A stretch of 64,000 nucleotides of DNA from Burkholderia ambifaria (lineage in GTDB: Bacteria; Pseudomonadota; Gammaproteobacteria; Burkholderiales; Burkholderiaceae), in contig NZ_LKPJ01000016.1 in the NCBI RefSeq assembly GCF_001443045.1, positions 128,288 through 192,287 of the forward strand, given 5' to 3'. The position numbers and the translations under genes were made by a program. Below are positions 53,198 to 62,525 of this stretch, piece after piece. The first letter of the stretch is position 1. Every line of letters begins with the position of its first letter. The notes under the pieces are model-generated. The model worked only from the letters and a program-made list of their open reading frames with translations, was not told the DNA's origin and did not search any database.

Positions 53198-53551
53198 ATG
53201 TCCAACGAAATCAAAAGACTGCAAACCAACGCACGCATGAGTCAAGTGGTGATTGTCAATGGCGTTGTCTACCTGTCCGGACAAATACCAGACACAGCCG
53301 GCGCATCGATCACCGCGCAGACGACGGAAGTATTGACTCGCATCGATGCACTGCTTGCAGCGGCAAGCATCGACAAGACGCGCCTCATTTCAGCGAATAT
53401 TTGGCTTAGCGACCCGAAGCACTTCGACGAATTCAATGCGGCTTGGGAAGCGTGGGTTCCGTCGGGCCATGCACCGACACGTGCCTGCGTGCAGGCATTG
53501 CTGATGAGGCCCGGTCTCGATGTCGAGGTGGCTGTCACCGCGCTCGCCTGA
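53198..53551 (+). CDS. RidA family (YjgF/YER057c/UK114) protein
   Basis: A 117-residue RidA-like protein. VVYLSGQIPD, the ligand-loop Arg in APTRACVQ and the final VEVAVTALA are family features. The Arg binds the imine carboxylate. RidA enzymes hydrolyse reactive 2-imino acids made by PLP enzymes or by amino-acid oxidases, which is the reaction expected from its downstream neighbour. The arrangement (RidA then FAD oxidase, 11-base gap) supports that chemistry. Confidence 0.93.
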   Translation: MSNEIKRLQTNARMSQVVIVNGVVYLSGQIPDTAGASITAQTTEVLTRIDALLAAASIDKTRLISANIWLSDPKHFDEFNAAWEAWVPSGHAPTRACVQALLMRPGLDVEVAVTALA

Positions 53552-53562
53552 CGAGAAATGCA

Positions 53563-54801
53563 ATGAAGTTCGATACGCTCGTACTCGGTGGCGGCATGGT
53601 GGGTGTTTCCATCGCCGTGCATCTGCAAAAACGTGGATTGTCCGTCGCGCTCGTCGACCGCAAGGCGCCGGGAAACGAGACGTCGCTCGGCAATGCAGGG
53701 CTGATCCAGCGCGAAGGCGTGTATCCCTATGCGCTTCCGCGTGATGTCGCCACACTCGCGCGGTACGCGCGTAACCGCTCGCCGGATGTGCGCTATCATC
53801 CGCGCGCCATGCCATCGGTGATGCCTTTTCTGTACCGGTACTGGCATCACTCGCGAGCGGACCGTCATGCGGCCATCGCCCGTGCGTATTCGACGCTGAT
53901 CGAGCACTGCGTCAGCGAACATCGTGCGTTGGTCGAGGCTTCGGGTGCGCAGGCATTGCTGCGCACCGGCGGCTGGCTCAAGGTGTTTCGCAGCGCGCAC
54001 AAGCACGACGCCGAGATGCGCGTCGCGGAACAATGGAGGACGCAATATGGCGTCGGGTTCGACGCGCTTGATGCCGCACAATTGCAACGCGACGAGCCGT
54101 CGCTGAGTCACGCGCTGATCGGCGCATTGCGCTACACGGATGCCGATTCCGTGAGCGACCCGAATGCGCTCGTCACGGCATACGCACGCTACTTCGAGAA
54201 GCTGGGCGGTCGCATCTTCATCGGCGATGCGACGACGCTCGAGCCAGGATGGAGCGTCTCAACGGAGGCGGGCCGCATCGATGCGCACTCGGCTGTGATC
54301 GCACTCGGTCCGTGGTCGGATGTGGTCACTTCACGCTTGGGATATCGGCTGCCGCTTGCCGTCAAGCGGGGTTATCACATGCACTACGCGGCGCAGGAAG
54401 GGGCGCGCCTAAATCAGCCGGTGCTCGATGCGGAAATCGGCTACATGATGACACCGATGGCGCGCGGCATTCGTCTCACGACAGGTGCAGAGCTGGGGTA
54501 CCGCGATGCGCCCGCCACGCCCGTGCAACTCGAAGCAATCGAACCGATTGCACGTGAGACATTTCCGCTTGGCAAGCGGCTCGATGAACAACCCTGGCTC
54601 GGCCGTCGCCCCTGCACGCCGGACATGATGCCGATCATTGGGCCCGCGAAGCGACACAAGGACCTATGGTTTGCCTTTGGACACGCGCATCATGGATTGA
54701 CCCTTGGGCCCGTCACTGGGCGCTTGCTCGCCGAGATGATGGTTGGGGCCGAACCCGTCGCGGACCCTTTCCCGTTCCGTGCTGACCGATTCAGTAGCTG
54801 A
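53563..54801 (+). CDS. FAD-dependent amino acid oxidase/dehydrogenase (DadA-like)
   Basis: A 412-residue DAO-superfamily flavoprotein. FDTLVLGGGMVGVSIAVHLQ is the FAD motif, DRKAPGNETSLGNAGLIQR the DadA-like substrate/FAD loop, and LGRRPCTPDMMPIIGPAKRH and FGHAHHGLTLGPVTGRLLAEM the C-terminal lobe. It likely converts an amino acid to its imino acid, passing electrons to the quinone pool or oxygen. ATG 53563 was chosen; a 40-codon extension lies inside ridA. It ends the module; the following 186 bases contain no gene. Confidence 0.91.
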   Translation: MKFDTLVLGGGMVGVSIAVHLQKRGLSVALVDRKAPGNETSLGNAGLIQREGVYPYALPRDVATLARYARNRSPDVRYHPRAMPSVMPFLYRYWHHSRADRHAAIARAYSTLIEHCVSEHRALVEASGAQALLRTGGWLKVFRSAHKHDAEMRVAEQWRTQYGVGFDALDAAQLQRDEPSLSHALIGALRYTDADSVSDPNALVTAYARYFEKLGGRIFIGDATTLEPGWSVSTEAGRIDAHSAVIALGPWSDVVTSRLGYRLPLAVKRGYHMHYAAQEGARLNQPVLDAEIGYMMTPMARGIRLTTGAELGYRDAPATPVQLEAIEPIARETFPLGKRLDEQPWLGRRPCTPDMMPIIGPAKRHKDLWFAFGHAHHGLTLGPVTGRLLAEMMVGAEPVADPFPFRADRFSS

Positions 54802-54987
54802 TGAGACTCGACCAGGATTGAACGCCAAACACCGGGTCCCGGTCGTTAGCGATCTTTACGAGGTGCGTCAACAGGCTGTGCAAAGGCCGATGAAAAGGTC
54901 GTTCCGGCGCTTCGTTCGCGCTTGCGGGGCCGCCCCAACAGGTTAGGCGGTCCCCCGGGTATCGACACAGCCGCTACCAGCCTCCAT

Positions 54988-55881
54988 TCAAGCTCCCCTG
55001 CGCGCCTGCCGCGCCTCTGCCAGCGTACGGCGCAGCCCTTCGAACGAGTAGAGCGCGAGCGCTACCCAGATTGCGCCGTAGCCGATCGCGCGCACCGACC
55101 CGAACGGCTCGCCGTAGATCAGCACGCCGGTGAGGAGCTGGAGCGTGGGCGTCACGTACTGGATCAGGCCGAGCGTCGAGAGCGGGATGCGTCGCGCAGC
55201 AGCCGCGAAGAGTAGCAGTGGCACGGCCGTGATAGGCCCGGCGGCAGCCAGCAGCAGTTGCAGACCGAGCGACGCATGGGTGAAATGGCTCGCACCGGCC
55301 ATGCCGATCATCATCAGATAGACGATCGCCACGGGAAATAACAGCACCGTTTCGAGCGCGAGGCCTTCGAGCGCGCCGAGCTTTGCAGTCTTGCGCAAGA
55401 GGCCATAGCCGCCGAACGTCAGCGCGAGCGCGAGGCTGATCCACGGCGGCGCGCCGTTTTGCCAGGTGAGCCAGGCCACGCCGAGCGCCGCAAGCGCCAC
55501 CGCGCACCATTGCAGCACGCGCATCCGCTCGTGCAGGAAAGCGAAACCGAACAACACGTTGATCAGCGGATTGATGAAGTAGCCGAGGCTCGCCTCGACG
55601 ATATGCCCCGCGTTCACGGCCCAGATGTAGATGCCCCAGTTGGCCGAGAGCAGCATGGCACTCGCGGCGAAGCGTGCGATCAGGCGCCTGTCGCGCAGCG
55701 CGGGGCGCAGCCACGCCCAGTGGTGGCGCGCGACGAGCACGGCGAGGATGAACACGAGCGACCATGCCATGCGGTGGGCGAGTATTTCGAGCGCGGGAAT
55801 CTGGTGGAGCGTCTTGAAGTAGACGGGAAAGAGTCCCCAGATGACGAACGCGGAAAAGGCGTAGACGATGCCGGAATTCAT
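54988..55881 (-). CDS. rarD: EamA/DMT family transporter RarD
   Basis: A 297-residue, ten-helix RarD. The opening IVYAFSAFVIWGLFPVYFK, RMAWSLVFILAVLVARHHW and NWGIYIWAVNAGHIVEASL followed by GYFINPLINVLFGF are diagnostic. RarD proteins are putative chloramphenicol-sensitivity permeases, but the natural substrate is unknown. An XRE-amidase cassette ends 186 bases downstream of it (convergent). Confidence 0.93.
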   Translation of the reverse strand: MNSGIVYAFSAFVIWGLFPVYFKTLHQIPALEILAHRMAWSLVFILAVLVARHHWAWLRPALRDRRLIARFAASAMLLSANWGIYIWAVNAGHIVEASLGYFINPLINVLFGFAFLHERMRVLQWCAVALAALGVAWLTWQNGAPPWISLALALTFGGYGLLRKTAKLGALEGLALETVLLFPVAIVYLMMIGMAGASHFTHASLGLQLLLAAAGPITAVPLLLFAAAARRIPLSTLGLIQYVTPTLQLLTGVLIYGEPFGSVRAIGYGAIWVALALYSFEGLRRTLAEARQARRGA

Positions 55882-56314
55882 GGTTGGTTGTAGTTGGCCG
55901 GTGCGCGTGGTTGGTGCGAGGCGGCGTCGGTGGCAAAAAATTTCGTGCAGATTTCAGCCGGCCCTGCGCCGATCGGCCGGTTTTGCGACGATAGCTGATT
56001 TTGGCCGCCAGCCTTTGCCGCTGTCTAGCCCGACGCGACGCTTACGATGAACGGTAGGCGCGCGCAGGAGATAACAGCGTCATGCGCGAGGCCGGCGGCC
56101 CCCTTTCATGGGGCGGCCAGGAGGCCTTTCGATAATTATCACTTGTTCGGCAGAGGTGGCCTGGTCGGCTTGGGCATCACAAGTACGCGGCCAACCTCTA
56201 TCGACAGGCACCGGTGCTTCGATTCGGCAGATACGTCCTTCATCCTTGCAGCTCACGTATTTTTCTCGCGCGAGGACTTGCGTTGCCGCGTGTCCGCCGG
56301 TCATCTTGTCCGGG
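55882..56314. other. Noncoding region between rarD and the WYL regulator fragment
   Basis: About 430 bases. A perfect 10-bp palindrome GATAATTATC lies at 56131-56140 in an otherwise mixed region. The rarD promoter should lie in the first 100 bases, but no consensus is clear. No gene is supported. Confidence 0.45.
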
Positions 56315-57308
56315 CTACGCGTTGCGCCCGTACAGTCCCGTCACCGCCGCAACCTCTTGCGTGAGCTTGTCAATGAGCTCCGACGGCCCCAGCACTTTCA
56401 CCTCCGCCCCAAACCCCAGCAGCTTGCGCGCACCATGCTCGATCGATTCGATCGGCATCAAGAGCGCTTTCCACCCGGACGGCACCGCAGCGCTATCCGC
56501 ATGCCGCATGCTCCAAAACCGGCATGACCTTGACGCGCGCATTGACCAGCCAGTTTTCCCCGCGCGCCGACACCGCGACATGCGCGGTCAACCGATAAAG
56601 CTCCGCCTCATACCGGCTCATCGCATCGCGCCAGTGCTGCGCCAGATCGAACCGCGCGGGCCGCTTGAACCGCCGGCGCGACGTGCCGAGTTCCCGGATA
56701 TTCGCAAGCCGAAAAGTCAGCGGATCGCGCTTGCCCGCAATCTTCGCCACCACGTACCACGCGCCACCCTTGAGCACCAGCCCGAGCGGATCGAGTTCGC
56801 GACGCGACACACCACGCCAGCTTTCGTACATCACGTCGATCCGGTGCGAATTCCACACCGCATCGGCCACTTCGCGCAGAAACGCCGGCGTTTCCTGCGC
56901 CCGATACCAATCGACGGTATCGACGTGCAATCGGCTGGCGACGCGATCCGCATGTTCGCGCGAGTCCGGCGGCAGGCTGGCGATCATCTTCAATCGGGCG
57001 GATGTGGCGATCCCGTCCAGCCCGAGTTCTCCCGCCGGCCCCGGCAAACCCGCGAGGATCAGCGCGTGCGCTTCCTGCTCGGTGAGCCCGGTGAGATCGG
57101 TGCGCCAGCCATCCCGCAACTGAAAGCCGCCATTGCGTCCGCGATCGCCCCAGATCGGCACGCCGGCCGTCGACAACTGATCGATATCGCGCAGGATCGT
57201 CCGCTCGGACACCTCCAGCGCGGCAGCCAGCGCCGGCGCGGTCATGCGGCCGCGTGCCTGCAACATCATCATGATCGACAACAGGCGGCTGGCTTTCATC
57301 TGCGACAC
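56315..57308 (-). pseudogene. YafY/WYL-domain transcriptional regulator with a frameshift
   Basis: From 57308 the frame gives an HTH_11 domain (MKASRLLSIMMMLQARG, SERTILRDIDQL) and a WYL domain (DVMYESWRGVSRRELDPLG, GAWYVVAKIAGKRDPLTFR) as far as KVMPVLEHA, then a stop at 56493-56495. The matching C-terminal residues (ADSAAVPSGWKALLMPIESI, EHGARKLLGFGAEVKVLG, LTQEVAAVTGLYGRNA) continue in another frame to 56315. The total would be about 330 residues, the normal length. A one-base change near 56505-56512, in a GCATGCGGCATGCGG repeat, explains the break; it may be a real mutation or a base-calling error. The truncated form may still bind DNA. Confidence 0.85.
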
Positions 57309-57321
57309 CTCATCCGAAAAT

Positions 57322-57342
57322 ACATGACACTAGATGTCATGT
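57322..57342. promoter_or_regulatory. Palindromic operator shared by the WYL regulator and GST gene
   Basis: ACATGACA-CTAGA-TGTCATGT is a perfect 8-bp inverted repeat with 5-base spacer, 14 bases upstream of the regulator start and 127 bases before the glutathione S-transferase start. It is the natural binding site for the YafY-type repressor. Confidence 0.82.
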
Positions 57343-57468
57343 TATCGCACCTATTATCGAACCCATTCACGCTCGGCTCGCGCAAACAGGCGTCGAGCGC
57401 GTTTTTACCGACCAGCAGGAAGCGTCGCCGTGAACGTCACGATGCGAAATCCCATGGAGAAGCGACAG

Positions 57469-58131
57469 ATGAAAATCATTACCGGTCCGCTGAGCATGTT
57501 CGGCGCCAAGGTCGAGATCGCGGCGTACGAGAAGGGCATCGCCTTCGAGCGCGTGCTGGTGCCGTTCAGCCAGCAGCGCGGCTACGAGCCGAAGCATCCG
57601 GACGTCCTGCGCGTCAACCCGAAGCGTCAGGTGCCGGTGCTGATGGACGGTGAACTGGAGATTTTCGATTCCACGCAGATCTTCGAGTATTTCGAGGACC
57701 TGAAGCGCGATCCCGCGTTATGGCCGGCGCAGCCGAAGGCACGCGCCGTTGCGCGTCAACTGGAGCACTGCAGCGACGAGATCTATTTCCCGCACATTAT
57801 CCGGCTGATGGGCCTCGAAGCGACGCCGGATCATCCCGCGGCGCAGGCCGCGCGCGACGAAGCGCGGCAATACTACCGCCGCATGGAGCACGTGCTGGCG
57901 GACCGGGAGTTCCTGGCGGAAACCTATTCCTACGCGGACATCGCGTTCTACATGGCGCAGTTGTTCGGCGCACGCAAGGGCGCGCCGATGACGGCGGAAA
58001 TGCCGAACCTGCTCGCGTGGCGCGAACGGATGACCGCGCGCCCGGCCGTGCGGAAAGTGGCCGGCGCGATGGCGGGTTATCTCGCTTCGATCGACCATCC
58101 GGTTCCGGACTTTCTGCGCGGGCTCTACTAG
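57469..58131 (+). CDS. Glutathione S-transferase
   Basis: A 220-residue GST. The thioredoxin-like N-terminal domain has MKIITGPLSMFGAKVEIAAY and the GSH-binding RQVPVLMDGELEIFDSTQI (cis-Pro and the Asp-Ser pair); the helical C-terminal domain contains SYADIAFYMAQLFGARKG. It conjugates or reduces electrophiles with glutathione in the cytoplasm; the substrate is unknown. GGAGAAG precedes ATG 57469. It is divergent from the broken WYL regulator; loss of the repressor could change its expression. Confidence 0.93.
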   Translation: MKIITGPLSMFGAKVEIAAYEKGIAFERVLVPFSQQRGYEPKHPDVLRVNPKRQVPVLMDGELEIFDSTQIFEYFEDLKRDPALWPAQPKARAVARQLEHCSDEIYFPHIIRLMGLEATPDHPAAQAARDEARQYYRRMEHVLADREFLAETYSYADIAFYMAQLFGARKGAPMTAEMPNLLAWRERMTARPAVRKVAGAMAGYLASIDHPVPDFLRGLY

Positions 58132-58188
58132 CGATCTGCGGCGCATCGAGCGGCTACGATCCGCCGATCGCCGACCGATGCAAACGGA

Positions 58189-58446
58189 TCACCCGCCCGT
58201 CACCGGCGGAAAGAATGCCACCTCGCTATCTTCCCGCACGACGAACCCGCCGGTCACCATTTCCAGATTCACGGCCGCCCGCACCGGGCGGTCCATCCGC
58301 AGCGCTTCTGCACTACGCGCATCGCGCGCGGCGAGCGTGCCGCGCAGCGCGTCGACGGTGACTTCATGCGCATCGATCTCGACGACTTCTTCGTCGGTAT
58401 GCAGTTGTTCGCGAATGCTCGCAAAGTATTTGATGGTCAGTTTCAT
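58189..58446 (-). CDS. moaD: Molybdopterin synthase small subunit
   Basis: An 85-residue ubiquitin-like MoaD, carrying sulfur on a C-terminal Gly-Gly (FFPPVTGG) as a thiocarboxylate for molybdopterin synthesis. It starts MKLTIKYFASIREQL, a family hallmark. Last gene of the fdhD-moeA-moaA-moaE-moaD series, 58 bases after moaE. Confidence 0.96.
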   Translation of the reverse strand: MKLTIKYFASIREQLHTDEEVVEIDAHEVTVDALRGTLAARDARSAEALRMDRPVRAAVNLEMVTGGFVVREDSEVAFFPPVTGG

Positions 58447-58504
58447 TGCGATGTCCTGGGCGGAATCTGCGGAATCGAAATCGGAAAGGCATTGGCCGGC
58501 ACGT

Positions 58505-59068
58505 TCAACCCCATCGCCGCATCGCCTGATCGTCATGCGCCTTCGGTTCGACCCAGCCGGCCACGCCGTCGTGCCGGATCTCCTTCTTCCAGAAAGGCGC
58601 ATGCGTCTTCAGGAAGTCCATGATGAACTCGCATGCATCGAACGCGGACGCGCGATGCGCGGCGGCGACCACGACGATCACGACCGGGTGGCCAAGCGGA
58701 ATGCGCCCGACGCGATGCACGATCCTGACCGCTTCGAGCCGCCAGCGTGCACTGGCTTCCTCGACGATGCTCCATAACGCCTGCTCGGTCATCGTCGGGT
58801 AGTGCTCGACTTCGAGCGCGATCACGTCGTCGGCGTCGCCTTCGTTGCGTACGACACCGAGGAAATTCACGACCGCGCCGACATTCGGATTGCGAACGAT
58901 CGGCGCGATCTCGGCACCGGCGTCGATCGCCGCGTATTGCACGCGCACTTCGAAGCCGGCGGCAATCGCCGGCGGCGGTTCGGCGTGCGGGTCGGCGAGT
59001 TCGGGATGGCTGCCGTCACGCGACGGATCGTCGGGTGGCGCGGCACGGGATTCGGTGGAAGTCGTCAT
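58505..59068 (-). CDS. moaE: Molybdopterin synthase catalytic subunit
   Basis: A 187-residue MoaE that joins two dithiolene sulfurs from MoaD to precursor Z (cPMP). The core from residue 38 on shows VNFLGVVRNEG, LEVEHYPTMTEQAL, HRVGRIPLG, HRASAFDACEFIMDFLK and the catalytic Lys-Lys in PFWKKE. The first 37 or so residues are an Asp/Pro-rich extension not usual for MoaE; an in-frame start closer to the core could be the true one, but no better ribosome site is seen. It starts 45 bases after moaA. Confidence 0.95.
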   Translation of the reverse strand: MTTSTESRAAPPDDPSRDGSHPELADPHAEPPPAIAAGFEVRVQYAAIDAGAEIAPIVRNPNVGAVVNFLGVVRNEGDADDVIALEVEHYPTMTEQALWSIVEEASARWRLEAVRIVHRVGRIPLGHPVVIVVVAAAHRASAFDACEFIMDFLKTHAPFWKKEIRHDGVAGWVEPKAHDDQAMRRWG

Positions 59069-59113
59069 GACGGTTCTCCATTAAGCGGTGCGCGCCGCTT
59101 CGCGCGGCAGCCG

Positions 59114-60232
59114 TCAGCCGCCGACGAGCGACATGCGCACGGTCGGATAGGTCTTGCCCGACGGCCGGGCCGCACGCGTGGCCCGCCGCTCGGAATAGCG
59201 GTCGTCGCGCTGCATCCATCGCGCACGCACGGCGTCGGCGAGGTGGTCGATCGCCGCGCCAGCGTCGAGCCACGGTCGCAGGTCGGTGCCCTGCATGGCG
59301 AACAGGCACGTATAGAGCCGGCCGTCGGCCGACACGCGCGCGCGCGAGCACGTGCCGCAGAACGGATGCGACACGCTCGCGATGAAACCGACTTCGCCGG
59401 CGCCATCGATATGCCGGCACCGGATTGCAGTGGCGTCGTGGCCCGGTTCGCCGACGAGCACGAGCGGATAGCTCGCTTCGATCAGCTCGCGCATCCGCTT
59501 GGCCGGCACGACCTTGTCGCCGGACCACGCGCTCGCACCGCCGACGTCCATGTATTCGATGAAGCGCACGGCCACGCCGCTATGCCGGAAGTGGCGCACG
59601 AGCGGCAGGATCTGATCGTCGTTGGCACCGCGCTCGATCACGGCGTTGACCTTCACCGGCGCGAGCCCGGCCGCCTGCGCGGCCTCGATGCCGGCCAGCA
59701 CGCGCGCGACGGGCACGTCGACATCGCTCATCCGGCGGAACACGGTATCGTCGATCGCGTCGAGGCTGACGGTCACGCGCGACAGGCCCGCATCGCGCAG
59801 CGAGCGTGCCTTTGCGGCGAGCAGCGAACCGTTGGTCGTCAGCGCGATTTCGACGGGCTTGCCGTCGACGGTGGTCAGCATCGCGAGCCGCTCGATCAGC
59901 GCTTCGAGGTTGCGGCGCAGCAGCGGCTCGCCGCCGGTGAGACGAATCTTTTCGACACCGAGCGAGACGAACGCGCGGGCGATTTTCTCGAGGTGCGCGA
60001 ACGACAGCCGCTCGGACGACGGCATGAACGCATAGTCGGGCCCGAAGCTGTTGCGCGGCATGCAGTAGCCGCAGCGGAAGTTGCACTGGTCGATGACGGA
60101 CAGCCGCAGATCGCGCAACGGCCGCTCGAGCGTGTCGAGCGGGCGGGAGAAGGCGCCGGGCGATGCGCCACCGGATACGGCGGCGGTCGGCGCGGAAACG
60201 ATGGCATTCACGATCGGTTCGTCGGCCTGCAT
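59114..60232 (-). CDS. moaA: GTP 3',8-cyclase (radical SAM)
   Basis: A 372-residue MoaA that makes the first intermediate in molybdenum cofactor synthesis from GTP. The radical SAM cluster is CNFRCGYC, and the second cluster lies in HPFCGTCSRARVSADG followed by LYTCLF. The C-terminus ends in SLVGG, with the Gly-Gly required for activity. ATG 60232 (MQADEPIVNAIV) was chosen; the longer frame is non-family. It is separated from moeA by 203 bases, so it may have its own promoter. Confidence 0.97.
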   Translation of the reverse strand: MQADEPIVNAIVSAPTAAVSGGASPGAFSRPLDTLERPLRDLRLSVIDQCNFRCGYCMPRNSFGPDYAFMPSSERLSFAHLEKIARAFVSLGVEKIRLTGGEPLLRRNLEALIERLAMLTTVDGKPVEIALTTNGSLLAAKARSLRDAGLSRVTVSLDAIDDTVFRRMSDVDVPVARVLAGIEAAQAAGLAPVKVNAVIERGANDDQILPLVRHFRHSGVAVRFIEYMDVGGASAWSGDKVVPAKRMRELIEASYPLVLVGEPGHDATAIRCRHIDGAGEVGFIASVSHPFCGTCSRARVSADGRLYTCLFAMQGTDLRPWLDAGAAIDHLADAVRARWMQRDDRYSERRATRAARPSGKTYPTVRMSLVGG

Positions 60233-60435
60233 GAAGTTAGCGTAACGGCGTCGCCGATCGGCCGCGTATGCGCCGACGTGTCGGCGCACGGGGCGCGGGG
60301 CGCGGCGAGCCTCATCCTGAGGATAGTCCGCCGGATTTTTCCGGCAGAGACACAATCCCGCCCGAAATACAGGAATACAGTTCGTCATCCTGCGTGCGCC
60401 CCTGCATGCACGACAGGCGGGCATGACGAGCGTGC

Positions 60436-61659
60436 TCATGCTGATGCGAGCCAGTGCGCGAAATCGTAATACGGCACCGCGTCGCCGCGCGCGATGCGTC
60501 GACCGGCCGGCAACCGCGCGAGCCCGCTCGCCTGCACGAGCGATTGCAGCGTGCCGGCGCCTTGCTGCCGCAGCGTATCGAGTACGGGCGCGCCATTGGC
60601 GTCGATGGTGCGGCGCACGCGCACGAAGCGGTCGCGCTGCGCATCCGGCTCGACGTCGATATCGATCGGCAGCGACGGTACGGCCGGCAGGCAGTCGTCG
60701 CGCCCCTGCAGGCAGCGGATCAGCGGTGCGACAAACAGCGCGAACGCGATCGTCGCGGCGCCCGGATTGCCGGGCAGCAGCACGACGGGCCGTTCATCGA
60801 GCCGCGCGAGTGCGACGGGCTTGCCGGGTTTCATCCGCACGCCCGAGACGACGAACGACGCGCCGAGTGCGCGCAGCGCGGGGCGCAGCAGGTCCTTGTC
60901 GCCGACCGATGCGCCGCCGACGCAGACGACCAGATCGCAGCGCGCGGCCATCGCGCGCAGTGCCTGATCGACGGCTGCCGCGGTATCGGCGGCATGCTCG
61001 CTCGCCGTGACGATGGCACCGGTTCCCGACACCAGTGCGGCGAGCATCGGCGCGTTGCTGTTGTAGATCTGCTGCGGCGCGCGCGGCTGGCCGCACGGAA
61101 CGAGCTCGTCGCCGGTCGTGAGGATGCCGGCCCGCACGGGCGGCCGCACGTCGATGTGCGTGCAGCCCTGCGCGGCGGCGACACCGACGTGCATCGCGCC
61201 GAGCCGCACGCCGGCCGGCATCAGCAGGTCGCCCGCGCGCACTTCCTCGCCGCGGCGGCGGATATGCGATCCGGCGCGCTGCGGTGCGTCGAACGCGACC
61301 CAGCCGTCCTGCTCGTGCGCGTGCTCCTGCATCACGACGGTGTCGGCACCGGGCGGAATCAGGCTGCCGGTGAAGATGCGCGCGGCCGTGCGCGGTGCGA
61401 GCGGCGACGGCGCGTCGCCCGCATAGCAGCGCTGTGCGACGCGCAGCGGCTCGCCGTGTGCGAGGTCCGCGTGACGGAGCGCGTAGCCGTCCATCGCGCT
61501 CTGGTCGGCGGGAGGCTGGTCGAGCACGGCGGCGAGCGGCGCGGCGAGCACGTGGCCGGCGGCCTGTGCGACCGGAATGGAGACGGTCGAATGCAGCGGC
61601 GCGAACATGCCGGCGAACTGCCGTTGGGCGGTATCGAAATCGGTCAGGGGTTTCATCAA
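60436..61659 (-). CDS. moeA: Molybdopterin molybdenumtransferase
   Basis: A 407-residue MoeA that inserts molybdate into adenylylated molybdopterin. PADQSAMDGYALR, FTGSLIPPGADTVVMQEH, RPPVRAGILTTGDEL and VLLPGNPGAATIAF are the conserved segments. It begins MMKPL; either Met could be the start. Its start codon overlaps the fdhD stop by four bases, showing coupling. Confidence 0.96.
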   Translation of the reverse strand: MMKPLTDFDTAQRQFAGMFAPLHSTVSIPVAQAAGHVLAAPLAAVLDQPPADQSAMDGYALRHADLAHGEPLRVAQRCYAGDAPSPLAPRTAARIFTGSLIPPGADTVVMQEHAHEQDGWVAFDAPQRAGSHIRRRGEEVRAGDLLMPAGVRLGAMHVGVAAAQGCTHIDVRPPVRAGILTTGDELVPCGQPRAPQQIYNSNAPMLAALVSGTGAIVTASEHAADTAAAVDQALRAMAARCDLVVCVGGASVGDKDLLRPALRALGASFVVSGVRMKPGKPVALARLDERPVVLLPGNPGAATIAFALFVAPLIRCLQGRDDCLPAVPSLPIDIDVEPDAQRDRFVRVRRTIDANGAPVLDTLRQQGAGTLQSLVQASGLARLPAGRRIARGDAVPYYDFAHWLASA

Positions 61660-62525
61660 GCGGTGTGAGCATGCGGTTGCGCATGCGTCGTTTCGGGTAA
61701 CGGGATCGCGTCGGCCGACACGTATTCGACGAAGCCGTCGTTGCGGCAGAAGCCGAGCAGCCGCACGCCGGCTTCGCGGGCGACGTCGATCGCGAGCGAC
61801 GTCGGCGCCGAGATCGTCGCGATCATCGGGATGCCGACGCGTGCCGCCTTGCGCACGAGCTCATAGCTCGCGCGGCTCGACAGGAACACGAAGCCCGCGC
61901 GCAAATCGACGCGGCGTCGCGCGAGCCGGCCGATCAGCTTGTCGAGCGCGTTGTGGCGGCCGACGTCCTCGAAGACTTCCAGCACGGTGCCGTCTCGATC
62001 GCACCACGCGGCCGCGTGGATGCCGCCGGTCGCGCGCATCAGCGGCTGCCGCTGCGGCAACGCGCGGGCGGCGCGCGCGACGGCGTCGGCGCCGATGTCG
62101 GCCGCCGCACCCGCGGCCGCGATGCGCGGTGGATGCAGGTCGAGCTGCGCGATGCTTTCGATCCCGCAGACGCCGCAGCCGGTGCGGCCAGCCAGCGCGC
62201 GCCGGTGTGCCTTCAGCGCCATGAATGCCTGTTGCGACACGGTGAGCCTCACTTCGGCGCTGCCGGGCCGGCATTCGCTGTCGATATCGAAGACGTCGGA
62301 CGCGCGCTCGACGATGCCTTCGCTCAGCGCGAAGCCGAGGCCGAACGCGTCGAGGTCGATCGGCGTGGCCATCATCACCGTGTGTGCGATGCCGTTGAAC
62401 ACGAGTGCAACCGGCGTCTCGTCGACGACGCGATCGACGGTGCCCAATGCTTCGCCGGCACGATGACGCGTCACATGACACGCGCGGCTGCCGTCCGGAT
62501 CGTCGAGGCGGTCGCTGGGCTCCAT
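61656..62525 (-). CDS. fdhD: Formate dehydrogenase sulfurtransferase
   Basis: A 289-residue FdhD that passes sulfur to the molybdenum cofactor of formate dehydrogenase. The catalytic Cys pair is in RTGCGVCGIES; GGIHAAAWCDRDGTV and EDVGRHNALDKLIG are further family motifs. GGAG precedes ATG 62525. The presence of fdhD implies a formate dehydrogenase elsewhere in the genome. It heads the operon and is divergent from the cytochrome bd gene. Confidence 0.96.
   Translation of the reverse strand: MEPSDRLDDPDGSRACHVTRHRAGEALGTVDRVVDETPVALVFNGIAHTVMMATPIDLDAFGLGFALSEGIVERASDVFDIDSECRPGSAEVRLTVSQQAFMALKAHRRALAGRTGCGVCGIESIAQLDLHPPRIAAAGAAADIGADAVARAARALPQRQPLMRATGGIHAAAWCDRDGTVLEVFEDVGRHNALDKLIGRLARRRVDLRAGFVFLSSRASYELVRKAARVGIPMIATISAPTSLAIDVAREAGVRLLGFCRNDGFVEYVSADAIPLPETTHAQPHAHTA

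Noticed and set aside
54802..54987. Possible insertion-sequence remnant after the FAD oxidase
   Set aside because: No terminal inverted repeats or transposase fragment could be read in these 186 bases.
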